From the NCBI RefSeq assembly GCF_013133795.1, contig NZ_JABGBN010000001.1, forward strand, positions 186,001-250,000: 64,000 nucleotides of DNA. Reading direction: 5' to 3'. Below the pieces are notes generated by a model that saw nothing but the letters and a program-made list of their open reading frames with translations, did not search any database and was not told where the DNA came from. Shown piece by piece: positions 21,223 through 29,813 of the stretch. The position numbers were made by a program, and so were the translations under genes. Numbering within the stretch: the stretch's first letter is position 1; every line of letters starts with the position of its first letter. Source of the DNA: Pelistega suis (lineage in GTDB: Bacteria; Pseudomonadota; Gammaproteobacteria; Burkholderiales; Burkholderiaceae_B).

Positions 21223-23247
21223 ATGAAAAAAATTGCTAAAAAGTACTTGTTTTTACCGTTGTTTACTATTTCTATGGCGGCATGTTCATCAGATTCGACA
21301 GGTGTGCATGCCAGCGCAGAAGAAAGTGATACAGAACAAATGGTGGCAAGTTACTCCAAGCCTAGAGTTGATTATAAACCAATTCGTATAGCGGATTCTG
21401 CGGCAAGAAGTAGTGTGGTACAAGCGTATGAGGCAATGCGAACCCGCCGTTGGGAAAGCTTGCCTGCCTTAGCACAAGCGGCTCAGGCAGATCACGAGTT
21501 GGGTAGTTATCCCATGTATTGGTACCTACGCAATCAATTAAGTCAAGTGACTATGCCAATTCCGACAGCGCAAGTACAGCAGTTTATCCAAGCAAATCCT
21601 AAAACTTATGTTGCCGAGCGACTTAAAGCTGAGTGGATGATTGCGGCAGCGGCACAAGGAGATTATGCGACAGTACTGAAATTAGGTCCTGTTGGTATTA
21701 ATAATGTAGGTGCGCAATGTGCTTATGCACAAGCACAGATCCAAGCGGGTCAAAAAGTAGATGTGAAAAAGCTTGTCGCATCGATGAAGAATAATGATCG
21801 TTGTTGGTCTATGCTATCTGTTCTAAAAGCTAGCAGACAGCTGAGTGATGTTCAATTGCAGACTTTATTGCGTGATGCGGTCGAGTATGATGATAAAACC
21901 ATGGCACGTCGTTATGCAGCGATGATGTTTACAGGCGATGCCATGACACAATTTAATGCACTGATGAATAATCCGAGTCAGTGGTTGGCAACACAGTCTG
22001 GGAGAGCGATTAATCGTACACAGGAAGAGCTCAGGGCGTTAGCCTTTAGTCGTTTGGCTCGTCAAGATCGTGATATGGGTATTGGGGTATTGCAAAGTCG
22101 CGGGGCAGAGCTTTTATCAGCGACGGATTTACAATGGGTCTATTCACAATTTGCTTTAATCGCCGTATTGAATCAAGAAAATCGTGCGGATGATTGGTAT
22201 CGAGCTACTAAGGATTTACGCTTGAGTGATTATAATGCCGCATGGCGAGTACGTGCGGCTTTACGTCAAGATAAAGTAGACTGGAAACGTGTTGAGCAAA
22301 CGATTAATTTTATGTCGCCAGAACAGCAAGAAGAAACTGCATGGCTGTATTGGAAAGGGCGTGCATTAAAAGCACAAGGAAAGGCAGAGCAAGCCAAAGC
22401 TTTATTTTCATTATTGAATAAGCAGTATGACTTTTACGGTCAATTAGCGCAAGAAGAGTTAAATGGCAAAATTGTTCTTCCAGCTCAAGCGGCACCAGTA
22501 ACAGCGAAAGAACTTGCACATATCAAACAAAATACAGGCCTTCAGCGAGCAATTGCCTTATTTAACTTGGGCTGGCGAGCAGAGGGTGTAGCTGAATGGG
22601 GTTATGCGATTGCTGGCTTAAATGATCGTGATTTAATGGCTGCAGCAGAGTGGGCAAAAGAAGCGCAGCTTTATGATCGCGTGATTAACACCTCTATGCT
22701 AACTAAACACCAAGTCAATTTTAAACAACGTTATATCGCCCCATTTGAAGGACGTGTTGGTCAGCAAGCACGTAGTGTGGGCATTGAACCGTCTTGGGTC
22801 TATGGCTTAATTCGTCAAGAGTCACGCTTTGTTCCTGTGGCGCGTTCGAGCGTGGGGGCTTCTGGTTTAATGCAAGTGATGCCGGGCACGGCAAGATTGG
22901 TGGCGAGCAAAATAGGAATGAGTGATTTTTCTCCTAGCCGAGTTAATGAGTTCGAAATGAATACTGTGTTAGGAACCAACTATTTACGGATGACCTTGGA
23001 TGATTTAGGTGGTAATGAGGTATTGGCGACTGCGGGCTATAATGCAGGTCCTAATCGTCCTAAACGTTGGCGTCAGACCTTTGCGCAACCTGTAGAAGGT
23101 GCAATTTTTGCGGAAACCATTCCGTTTACAGAAACACGTCTTTATGTCAAACACGTATTGTCTAATGCGATTTGGTACGATGCGATGTTTAATCATGGCA
23201 AAGTAAAATCACTTAAACAACGTTTAGGAATGGTAAGTCCGTGGTAA
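21223..23247 (+). CDS. slt: Soluble-type lytic murein transglycosylase (Slt70 family) with lipobox
   Basis: Cleaves peptidoglycan glycan strands to 1,6-anhydro-muropeptides in the periplasm. The 674 residues start with a lipoprotein-like signal peptide ending SMAACSS, so it is probably lipid-anchored, unlike soluble E. coli Slt70. A long superhelical U-domain runs to about residue 500. The SLT catalytic domain follows, with the catalytic Glu in LIRQESRF, then VGASGLMQVMPGTA and AGYNAGPNR. The product feeds the anhydro-sugar recycling enzyme AnmK encoded later in the window. It overlaps cca by 7 bp. Confidence 0.94.
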   Translation: MKKIAKKYLFLPLFTISMAACSSDSTGVHASAEESDTEQMVASYSKPRVDYKPIRIADSAARSSVVQAYEAMRTRRWESLPALAQAAQADHELGSYPMYWYLRNQLSQVTMPIPTAQVQQFIQANPKTYVAERLKAEWMIAAAAQGDYATVLKLGPVGINNVGAQCAYAQAQIQAGQKVDVKKLVASMKNNDRCWSMLSVLKASRQLSDVQLQTLLRDAVEYDDKTMARRYAAMMFTGDAMTQFNALMNNPSQWLATQSGRAINRTQEELRALAFSRLARQDRDMGIGVLQSRGAELLSATDLQWVYSQFALIAVLNQENRADDWYRATKDLRLSDYNAAWRVRAALRQDKVDWKRVEQTINFMSPEQQEETAWLYWKGRALKAQGKAEQAKALFSLLNKQYDFYGQLAQEELNGKIVLPAQAAPVTAKELAHIKQNTGLQRAIALFNLGWRAEGVAEWGYAIAGLNDRDLMAAAEWAKEAQLYDRVINTSMLTKHQVNFKQRYIAPFEGRVGQQARSVGIEPSWVYGLIRQESRFVPVARSSVGASGLMQVMPGTARLVASKIGMSDFSPSRVNEFEMNTVLGTNYLRMTLDDLGGNEVLATAGYNAGPNRPKRWRQTFAQPVEGAIFAETIPFTETRLYVKHVLSNAIWYDAMFNHGKVKSLKQRLGMVSPW

Positions 23248-24383
23248 TTCCTCAATTAGCTTTTACAGAAGATAAGTTTATCCAGGGTCTACATGTTTTT
23301 TGTGTTGGCGGTGCTGTCCGTGATACTTTATTACAGAGAGCAGAGGGTGATAAAGACTGGGTGGTTGTTGGAGCATCCCCAGAGGAAATGTTGGCGAGAG
23401 GATTTACGCCAGTAGGAGGGGATTTCCCTGTCTTTTTACACCCAGTCACTAAGCAAGAATATGCGCTTGCACGCACAGAGAGAAAGTCTGGCAGAGGCTA
23501 TCAAGGTTTTACTTTTTATACCGGTAAAGAGGTGACGTTAACGGAGGATTTACAGCGTCGAGACTTTACGGTTAATGCGATGGCAACGGATAGTCAAGGT
23601 AGCTTGCACGACCCCTATCATGGTTACGAAGATTTAAGATTAAAACTTTTTCGACATGTCGGGGATGCCTTTATTGAAGACCCTGTTAGAGTTTTGCGCT
23701 TAGGGCGTTTTTTAAGCCGTTTTAGTGACTTTAAGGTTGCACCAGAAACAATCGTCTTGTGTCAGCAGATGGTGGCTAATAATGAAGTAGACGCTTTAGT
23801 GCCAGAGCGCATTTGGAAGGAAATTTCTCGTGCCTTGATGGCAGATTCCCCAAGTCGTTGTTTTGATTTTCTCCATGAGATTGGGGCGTTAAAACGAATT
23901 ATGCCTTTGTTATCATGGACTCCGTCAAAAGCGCGCTTATTAGATAACACGGCGACGGCAGGATTAAATTTATCGCAACGGTACGCTTTATTAAGTCTAG
24001 GTACACCGGATATAGAAAAACTTTCTCAACAATTGCGTGTTGCTAGAGAACAAACCGATTATGCTAACTACTTGCCTGAAGTCGTTGCTGGTTTGGATGC
24101 GCTTTCTATGCCAAGTATGGAGGCACTAACAGAAACAAGTGCAGTCAATATCGTGGAGTTTGTAGAGCGCATGGATGGTATTCGTAAGCCAGAACGATTA
24201 TTGGACTTAATAGCATTGACGATGCTTATTCGCGACAGCCAGCCAGCTTTGGACTGGCAACATATCATCAGCACTATTAAAGCTGTACCGGTGGGCGAGA
24301 TTGCTCAACAATGTGAAGGCGATGTGGCTTTGATTAAGCAAAAAGTCAAAGCTGCTAGAGTGCAAGCATTATTAGCGATATAA
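23241..24383 (+). CDS. cca: CCA-adding tRNA nucleotidyltransferase
   Basis: Adds or repairs the 3' CCA of tRNAs. The 380 residues hold the class II nucleotidyltransferase head (FCVGGAVRDTLLQR, then the metal-binding DKD), the flexible loop ending RRDFTVNAMA, the BDP-like motif DPYHGYEDL and the neck and tail helices with LRLGRFLSRF. Translation appears to start with GTG at 23241, 7 bp inside slt. The length is shorter than the ~410-residue HD-containing enterobacterial enzyme, and no HD phosphohydrolase motif is evident. Confidence 0.93.
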   Translation: MVIPQLAFTEDKFIQGLHVFCVGGAVRDTLLQRAEGDKDWVVVGASPEEMLARGFTPVGGDFPVFLHPVTKQEYALARTERKSGRGYQGFTFYTGKEVTLTEDLQRRDFTVNAMATDSQGSLHDPYHGYEDLRLKLFRHVGDAFIEDPVRVLRLGRFLSRFSDFKVAPETIVLCQQMVANNEVDALVPERIWKEISRALMADSPSRCFDFLHEIGALKRIMPLLSWTPSKARLLDNTATAGLNLSQRYALLSLGTPDIEKLSQQLRVAREQTDYANYLPEVVAGLDALSMPSMEALTETSAVNIVEFVERMDGIRKPERLLDLIALTMLIRDSQPALDWQHIISTIKAVPVGEIAQQCEGDVALIKQKVKAARVQALLAI

Positions 24384-24428
24384 GTAGTTTTCTCGTTATT
24401 TAAGACAGGAGAAGGATTGGATGACACA

Positions 24429-25580
24429 TTATAGGGTGTGTCGTCTATCGCCACTGATAAAGCCAATCGGGTCAATATCCAGATTTTTTCCTAATAGCAT
24501 TACTTTAAATAACTCCCCCATTTCGGCTTCAGAGAGGAGTTTTTGGACGGGACCTATTTGACGAGCGTAGTCTTTGACATCATTTGGGTCGAGTTGATTG
24601 AGCAGAGATAAAATGCCGCAATTCATGAGAAAACGAGCTTGACTGGTAAAGCCTAATACTTCTAAATTGCCACCAATAGCCGCATCTGCTATCGCCGTAA
24701 AATCGACATGAGCGGTAATATCTTGTAAACCAAGATAGCGTAAAGGGTCACTATGCGCATGGTGTTGTAAGTGACACATGAGCGTGCCTTGGTGGCGTTG
24801 AGGGTGATAATACTCGTTACGAGGGAAGCCATAATCAATAAGAATGACGCCACCTTTACGTAGGTAGTTGCCCATCTCACGAACCCAACTTTCTGCTTGT
24901 AAATTGATTTCTGTACGATACCCGGGGTAAGCAGGTAAGCGTGATTGTGCAAGGTCGAGAAGTGCGGGTGAGGCAGGTTTGGCTTGATAGGTAAGCTCAT
25001 CACTTTGCCATGATACAAACACCTCTTCCAATTCTTGCGCTTGGTTCCATTGAATGAGCTTAACAGGCATGGCGTCCAATACTTCATTGGCGAGAATACA
25101 GCCTGTAAAGTCAGTAGGTAAGCTATCTAGCCAAGTAATTTGAGAGAGGAAGTCCTTGAGAGTTTCTTGTTGGCGTTGTCTAAGGTCGGCTGAGAGCTCT
25201 AGAATAAAATAGTGAATAGTAGGGTCGGCTAATTGCTCTAGGATAGCACGGGCGAGTTTGCCACTACCTGCACCGAATTCAAGAATATGCGAACTCTCAG
25301 CGGCGGTCAGGACTTGTTCTACTTGTATCGCCAATGTGCGCCCATACCAAGGACTTAACTCAGGTGCGGTGGTGAAGTCACCTTGAAGAACGGTTGTTTC
25401 ATTATCGCCGCTGAGCTTAGTAAGACCACCTGTGTAATACCCCCAATACGGATTGTATAGCGCTTCTCTCATCCACTCTTCAAAAGATATACATTGCTTT
25501 GGTGCCCATTTCTCTTTGATGTGTGATAAAAATTGTTGGCTATGCTCAAGTGCTGCATAGCTAGGCGTAGGGAGCGACAT
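24429..25580 (-). CDS. MidA/NDUFAF7-like SAM-dependent methyltransferase
   Basis: Class I methyltransferase of the COG1565 (DUF185) family. The mitochondrial member methylates an arginine of complex I; the bacterial role is not settled. From the ATG at 25580 the protein has 383 residues. SAM motif I is ILEFGAGSGKLA, the typical N-terminal signature is SFEEWMREALYNPYWGYY, and the acidic motif is CILANEVLDAMP. An upstream ATG at 25607 would add nine residues. It is convergent with cca and divergent from the MFS gene. Confidence 0.88.
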   Translation of the reverse strand: MSLPTPSYAALEHSQQFLSHIKEKWAPKQCISFEEWMREALYNPYWGYYTGGLTKLSGDNETTVLQGDFTTAPELSPWYGRTLAIQVEQVLTAAESSHILEFGAGSGKLARAILEQLADPTIHYFILELSADLRQRQQETLKDFLSQITWLDSLPTDFTGCILANEVLDAMPVKLIQWNQAQELEEVFVSWQSDELTYQAKPASPALLDLAQSRLPAYPGYRTEINLQAESWVREMGNYLRKGGVILIDYGFPRNEYYHPQRHQGTLMCHLQHHAHSDPLRYLGLQDITAHVDFTAIADAAIGGNLEVLGFTSQARFLMNCGILSLLNQLDPNDVKDYARQIGPVQKLLSEAEMGELFKVMLLGKNLDIDPIGFISGDRRHTL

Positions 25581-25662
25581 AGTGGTTGTCCTAAAATTGG
25601 AAATCAAGAAGGGTTATTATAATATCCTGAAGAAAGATAAAGGAAAATAATAGGAGATAGGC

Positions 25663-26892
25663 ATGAGGGTTATGTGGAGGAATAAGCCTTTTTTTAGGCT
25701 ATGGTTGAGCTATACAGTAGCCTCTATTGCTGCAGCTGCTTTACCTACATTAATGACGTTAGTGATTTTGGACCTTTATGAAGCACTTAATGTGTTAGGT
25801 GTGGCATTAGCCGCAAGAACTTTCGGATTTATTGTGGGAGCTGTCACCTCTGGTTTTGTTTCCGATAGGTTTGTTCACAAAAAGGTATTATTGGGCTCAA
25901 CACTTATTCGATTGTTGGCGACGGCAATCTTGACGTTTTGTATTTATCAACAATTATTTTTAGTGCTATATCTGACTATTCTGGTATTGGGAATAGGAGA
26001 AGGTATTTTTCGCGTAGCTTATCAAGCCATGATGGTCGATATGGTGAGTGAAGATGATCGTTTAGCGGCAAATGCTGTGAATACGCTGAGTATGCGGGTG
26101 TCGTTAACTGTTGCTCCTTTAATAGTAACCGTATCATTTTTGCATTTAGGTGGTTTGAATACATTACTTATTATTGTTTTTCTGTGGGTATTGTCTGTTT
26201 TGTCTATTTTATTTGTGGAAACTCTAGACACAAAGGAGATAAAACCTATATCAAAACTTTCAGTTTTTCAACATTATAAGGAAGGCTTCGATGAGGCATT
26301 ACGACATCGGTGGCTAATGGCGGGATTGGGGGCATTGGCTATTTGGTTGTCATTAGGTTTTGCTGTTCAACAAATTTTACTGCCTGTCATTAGCAAAGAA
26401 GAATTGGCGGATGAAAGAATAATCGGTTGGGCATTAGGTGCGTATTCCTTTGGTGCTTTATTAGGATCTCTTCTTCTGAGTAAATATAATCCTAAGGCTT
26501 ATGGAGCGACTGCATTTATTGCTTTGGGTATATATGGTTTTGTTCCTTTAGCGTTAATAACAGGAAATGAGTGGATAATTTATATGGCTTATTTTGCGGG
26601 TGGCGTGGGTATTGAAATATTTAATATTCCTTGGTTCACCGCGATGCAAAGAGAAATTCCCAAAGATAAGATGGGTAGGGTATCCTCTTTAGATTTTTTA
26701 GTGTCTTATGGCATTAGTCCTCTGTCACTAGCCGTGCTGCCTTATTTTATTGCTCAATTCGGACAGGATGTGATATTAATCTTTTGTGGTGTCATGACAC
26801 TTATAAGTGCTTTGGCTGTACTGCTTGTCCCTGGGGCATGGCATATGAAAGAGCCGAAATTATCACAAGCTTATTCCAAGAAAACGCATTAA
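25663..26892 (+). CDS. MFS transporter
   Basis: Inner-membrane major-facilitator carrier of 409 residues with about twelve hydrophobic segments. The motif A-like loop GFVSDRFVHKKVLLGS lies between helices 2 and 3, with a second, weaker repeat in the C-terminal half. It belongs with exporter-like MFS_1/MFS_3 proteins, but nothing in the sequence or neighbours reveals the substrate. The gene is bounded by the midA-like gene and the convergent helicase. Its last codons and stop lie inside the first copy of a duplicated 36-bp terminator-like repeat. Confidence 0.8.
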   Translation: MRVMWRNKPFFRLWLSYTVASIAAAALPTLMTLVILDLYEALNVLGVALAARTFGFIVGAVTSGFVSDRFVHKKVLLGSTLIRLLATAILTFCIYQQLFLVLYLTILVLGIGEGIFRVAYQAMMVDMVSEDDRLAANAVNTLSMRVSLTVAPLIVTVSFLHLGGLNTLLIIVFLWVLSVLSILFVETLDTKEIKPISKLSVFQHYKEGFDEALRHRWLMAGLGALAIWLSLGFAVQQILLPVISKEELADERIIGWALGAYSFGALLGSLLLSKYNPKAYGATAFIALGIYGFVPLALITGNEWIIYMAYFAGGVGIEIFNIPWFTAMQREIPKDKMGRVSSLDFLVSYGISPLSLAVLPYFIAQFGQDVILIFCGVMTLISALAVLLVPGAWHMKEPKLSQAYSKKTH

Positions 26893-26993
26893 CTTGGAAT
26901 AATTGTTTGAATTAATCTAAGTAGTCGGATTAACAGAAGAGCTTATTCCAAGAAAACACATTAACTTGGAATAATAGAGAGGTTTATTCCAAG
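26868..26993. repeat. Duplicated 36-bp hairpin repeat (bidirectional terminator region)
   Basis: The 36 bp at 26868-26903 recur at 26940-26975 with one difference (G/A). Each copy holds the inverted arms ATTCCAAG and CTTGGAAT, so each folds as a hairpin. A third half-arm TTATTCCAAG (26984-26993) can pair perfectly over 10 bp with CTTGGAATAA (26965-26974), giving an alternative hairpin. Copy 1 contains the MFS stop codon. The set sits between convergent MFS and helicase genes and probably ends transcription from both sides. Confidence 0.7.
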
Positions 26994-26998
26994 TTGAT

Positions 26999-27022
26999 GG
27001 CTTAATAGTTTCTTATTAAGCC
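26999..27022 (-). terminator. Hairpin at the helicase 3' end
   Basis: Perfect 9-bp arms GGCTTAATA (26999-27007) and TATTAAGCC (27014-27022) with a 6-base loop. The helicase stop codon lies within the stem. There is no strong T-run, but the ATTCCAAG hairpins follow directly on the minus strand, so together they may terminate or protect the helicase mRNA. Confidence 0.45.
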
Positions 27023-28791
27023 CATTGACGAGTTACTGATTTACGCTTTGTACTGCGGGCAGCAGGTTTTGCAGAGCGCTCACTACTGCGTGAGCGTTCG
27101 CTGCTACGAGAGCGAGCAGGGCGTTCATCTTGAGCGAATTTTTTGCTACGACCTTCTGGTTTAGTGGCTGTTTTACGAGGTGCTTTTTCTTCACGATTGT
27201 ATTTTGGTTTTGCACTACGTGCACCACGCTCAAAATCAGCGAACTTAGGTTGCTCATCTTTCCCTAGGCGTTTTTTAATACTTTTCGCTTCACGAGCACT
27301 GAGAACCTCAAAATCACCCTCTAGTGTATCCACAAAGTCTAAACGACTGGCTGGACGATCTTCTTTGCGAGCCTTACGTGGTTTTTCACCGAATGGATTG
27401 CGGTCATCACGGCTACCGCGACGTTCCTCTCTAGAAGGGCGGTCAAAATCACGCTCACCGCGAGCAGTCTCACGTTCACGTGTAAATTCACGATCATCAC
27501 TACGGTCGAAAAATTCAACATCGCCACCTTTACGACGAGCAAAGCCACTACGCGCATGGTCTTTTTCTCGAGATGATTTACGATCACGACCACCGCCAGC
27601 AGATTTACCACGACCTTTGCTATCTTTGGTTTTTACCGGTTTTGGAGTTGGTTCTAGACCTGGAATAACATCCGTTTCAATCGTTTGACCGATAAATTGT
27701 TCGATACGACGTACCTTAAAACGTTCACTATGTGTTGCGAGTGTAAAAGCTAGACCATTACGACCTGCACGACCTGTACGACCGATACGGTGAACATAGT
27801 CTTCAGGTTGCATAGGTAAATCATAATTGATAGAGTGAGTAATGCCTTGTACATCAATACCGCGTGCAGCAACATCAGTCGCCACTAAGACTTGGATACG
27901 ACCTTTTTGGAGGAAGTTTAATGTACGTGTACGTTGGCGTTGATTCATATCACCATGTAAAGCCGCTGCTGCAAAGCCGTCGTCTTCAAGACGCTCGGCC
28001 AAATCATCGGCACCGCGTTTTGTTGCTGTAAAGACAATCGCTTGTTCTAGGCTTGAGTCACGTAATAAGTAATCTAATAAACGGAACTTATGTCCATGGT
28101 CATCTGCATAGAGTAAGCATTGTTTGATGTTGTCATGCTTATTCTTTTGATCAGCAATCATAATGCGTTGTGGTTCATCTAGCATTTCTTCCGCTAGACG
28201 AGCAACGCTACCTTCAAAAGTCGCAGAGAACATTAATGTTTGACGGCTTTTGGGTGTTTGAGCCACAATGCTTTCGATATCATCAATAAAGCCCATATCC
28301 AACATACGATCGGCTTCATCTAAGACAAGACTATGGATTTTAGATAAGTTAACGCGCTTAGCTTGTAAGTGATCGATTAGGCGACCCGGTGTCGCAACAA
28401 GAATATCTACACGGCGAGATAGTGCTTTAATCTGTGCACCATAGGGCATACCACCGACGACTGTTGCGATACGCAAGTCTTTCATACCTGCACTATAGAC
28501 CTTAGCGGCTTCCGCGACTTGTAGGGCGAGTTCTCGTGTTGGTGTCAATACAAGCATTTGTACACTTGGATTTTTCTCTTTGCTTGGTACGGCTTGTGTG
28601 GCCATTTTTTGTAAAGCAGGCAGCATAAATGCCGCTGTTTTACCACTCCCTGTTTGTGCGGTGACGATGAGGTCGTGACCTTCTAATGCCATAGGAATGG
28701 CTTGTTCTTGTACTTTTGTTGGGTTTGTAAAACCAGCTTTTTTAATCGCGTTAAGCAAAACGGGGGCTAAGCCCAGATTGTCAAATGACAT
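27016..28791 (-). CDS. DEAD-box ATP-dependent RNA helicase (RhlE-like)
   Basis: ATP-dependent RNA helicase for ribosome assembly or mRNA remodelling. The 591 residues have the Q motif (TNPTKVQEQAIP), Walker A AQTGSGKT at 45-52, PTRELALQV, DEAD at 158-161, SAT (MFSATFEG) and HRIGRTGRAGR in the second RecA domain. A long disordered tail from about residue 385 is rich in Arg, Lys, Ser, Asp and Glu and resembles RhlE/DeaD-type RNA-binding tails. It starts downstream of a folded 5' leader and may be cold-regulated. The RhlE assignment over other DEAD-box subgroups is likely but not certain. Confidence 0.92.
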   Translation of the reverse strand: MSFDNLGLAPVLLNAIKKAGFTNPTKVQEQAIPMALEGHDLIVTAQTGSGKTAAFMLPALQKMATQAVPSKEKNPSVQMLVLTPTRELALQVAEAAKVYSAGMKDLRIATVVGGMPYGAQIKALSRRVDILVATPGRLIDHLQAKRVNLSKIHSLVLDEADRMLDMGFIDDIESIVAQTPKSRQTLMFSATFEGSVARLAEEMLDEPQRIMIADQKNKHDNIKQCLLYADDHGHKFRLLDYLLRDSSLEQAIVFTATKRGADDLAERLEDDGFAAAALHGDMNQRQRTRTLNFLQKGRIQVLVATDVAARGIDVQGITHSINYDLPMQPEDYVHRIGRTGRAGRNGLAFTLATHSERFKVRRIEQFIGQTIETDVIPGLEPTPKPVKTKDSKGRGKSAGGGRDRKSSREKDHARSGFARRKGGDVEFFDRSDDREFTRERETARGERDFDRPSREERRGSRDDRNPFGEKPRKARKEDRPASRLDFVDTLEGDFEVLSAREAKSIKKRLGKDEQPKFADFERGARSAKPKYNREEKAPRKTATKPEGRSKKFAQDERPARSRSSERSRSSERSAKPAARSTKRKSVTRQWA

Positions 28792-28797
28792 GGCTAA

Positions 28798-28855
28798 TTG
28801 TTCCTATTGTCGGTACATCGTGCCGACCAGAACAACCAATTACCGATAGAGGTAA
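28798..28855 (-). promoter_or_regulatory. Structured 5' leader of the DEAD-box helicase
   Basis: On the minus strand two hairpins lie just before the ATG at 28791. The distal one has arms TTACC and GGTAA (28851-28855 / 28840-28844). The proximal one has outer arms TTGTTC/GAACAA (28830-28835 with 28798-28803) and inner arms GTCGG/CCGAC (28823-28827 with 28809-28813). The only plausible ribosome-binding GGA is partly inside the proximal stem, so the fold could limit translation. Similar folded leaders are known for cold-shock helicase genes; the regulatory role here is inferred. Confidence 0.5.
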
Positions 28856-28960
28856 GGCCAAGAAGGTAGGAGCGATGAAATCATGTAAAAGATGACAAGC
28901 ATACCTGAAATTTATCGTAAGGTAAACAAAAATATAGAAAAATCAATAATTTATGTTGTA

Positions 28961-29398
28961 TTAAAGTGTTTCCAATGCGTTTTTGAGTGCTTGGTGATAT
29001 GTGCTGAGAAGGTTGTTCTGCAAGGCTATTTGTTCTTTGTAACTATTTTCTTGAGGGTCATGAGTGGGTGAACTCCAGAAGGATGAGGGATAATGTAAAT
29101 CCCATTTAAAACGAGGAATAATATGCCAATGAATATGAGGCACCATGGTGCCGAATTGTGCAAGATTAATCTTGTCGGGTGATAAGCATTCGCGTTGGAC
29201 TTTTTCGACAAGGTAGACGTATTCCATGAGACGATGACGCTCTTCAGTGGTGAGGTCGGTCATTTCGGCAACGTGTTTTTGTAATATCACGCGAGTAAAA
29301 GCAGGGTAATGGGGCTCATTTGCATTAATGACGCGGATAAAGTCGTTTTGGTAGATTAATGTGCCACCAATTTCTTGGCAAAGGATGCAATTGCTCAT
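28961..29398 (-). CDS. HIT-family (histidine triad) protein
   Basis: A small nucleotide-binding hydrolase/transferase of 145 residues. The HIT motif is HIHWHIIPRF (His-x-His-x-His), at about residues 88-97. The N-terminal CILC...GGTLIYQNDFIRVI is typical of bacterial HIT proteins acting on dinucleoside polyphosphates or AMP conjugates. It stands alone, about 170 bp from the helicase start and 415 bp from trpC, so it is probably transcribed separately. Exact substrate unknown. Confidence 0.88.
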   Translation of the reverse strand: MSNCILCQEIGGTLIYQNDFIRVINANEPHYPAFTRVILQKHVAEMTDLTTEERHRLMEYVYLVEKVQRECLSPDKINLAQFGTMVPHIHWHIIPRFKWDLHYPSSFWSSPTHDPQENSYKEQIALQNNLLSTYHQALKNALETL

Positions 29399-29505
29399 TG
29401 TTGTGGGTCCTTGTTGTTAGTGGGTTGATGCTATCGATTGCTATGGTTCGCAGCACGTTCCGCGCAGTCGCTAATCACCCCCCCCTAGCACTACTGTGTA
29501 ACGCC

Positions 29506-29596
29506 AACCTACCTACAGGTTTTTGTCAGTCGCTCGAACAGAGCCTCACTTCGTTCGCCTAACTCGCTTTGTGATCAAAAACCTCTCCGGCAGGTT
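29506..29596 (-). repeat. Structured intergenic repeat, element A (minus sense)
   Basis: Read on the minus strand, the element runs outer arm AACCTGC, GGAG, inner arm AGGTTTTTG, a loop region with AGCGAGTT and TGTTCGAGCGA, inner arm CAAAAACCT, GTAG, outer arm GTAGGTT. The inner 9-bp stem is perfect and the outer stem has one G-U pair. The layout (outer stem, GGAG/GTAG internal loop, inner stem, conserved loop words) is the same as in element B at 29623-29729, although the arm sequences differ. Family unknown to me. Confidence 0.7.
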
Positions 29597-29622
29597 AGCT
29601 TGGGTGATAGTGCGGGTGAATG

Positions 29623-29729
29623 CCGTCCTCATGGAGAGAACTTGATGTACCGAGCGAGTTTGGAAACGGCGAGCGTAGCGTAGCACTTTCCTTGTTCGAG
29701 CGAATACACAAGTTCTGTAGTGAGGACGG
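29623..29729 (+). repeat. Structured intergenic repeat, element B (plus sense)
   Basis: The outer arms CCGTCCTCA (29623-29631) and TGAGGACGG (29721-29729) and inner arms AGAACTTG and CAAGTTCT pair perfectly. They are separated by the internal loop GGAG opposite GTAG. The apical region contains AGCGAGTT and TTGTTCGAGCGA. Element A carries the same words and layout in the opposite orientation, 26 bp away. The GTAG/GGAG tetranucleotides next to a stem recall RAYT-associated REP sequences, but the unit is much longer than a REP. No transposase is nearby. Confidence 0.72.
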
Positions 29730-29813
29730 ATGGCAGTAAATAACACCTTTCTGGAGCAAGCGTAAATCACCTGTAGTGAGGCATTTAAACTGTTGATTAG
29801 ATGAGATTAGCAA

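Larger units (their letters stand above)
29399..29813. other. 415-bp non-coding gap holding a pair of structured repeats
   Basis: No convincing gene lies here. The gap looks more GC-rich and more repetitive than its flanks. It contains an 8-base C run (29478-29485), the two inverted structured elements annotated separately, and an extra copy of CTGTAGTGAGG at 29771-29781 that matches the 3' arm of element B. The trpC stop is at its right edge. Any HIT promoter on the minus strand is not obvious. Confidence 0.7.

Noticed and set aside
24423-24442. Hairpin GACACA/TGTGTC between cca and the midA-like gene, considered as a terminator.
   Set aside because: The stem is only 6 bp, there is no T run, and it overlaps the last codons of the midA-like gene.
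27143-27688. A 181-residue open frame on the plus strand, rich in Arg and Ser.
   Set aside because: It is the antisense shadow of the repetitive Arg/Ser/Asp-rich tail of the DEAD-box helicase. Composition explains the long open frame.
29478-29485. A run of eight C residues, considered as a phase-variation tract.
   Set aside because: No open frame or promoter spacer crosses it; it lies in the non-coding repeat region.
29546-29813. Two short open frames (72-74 residues) across element B.
   Set aside because: They run through the hairpin arms and conserved structural words. The fold, not coding, explains the sequence.
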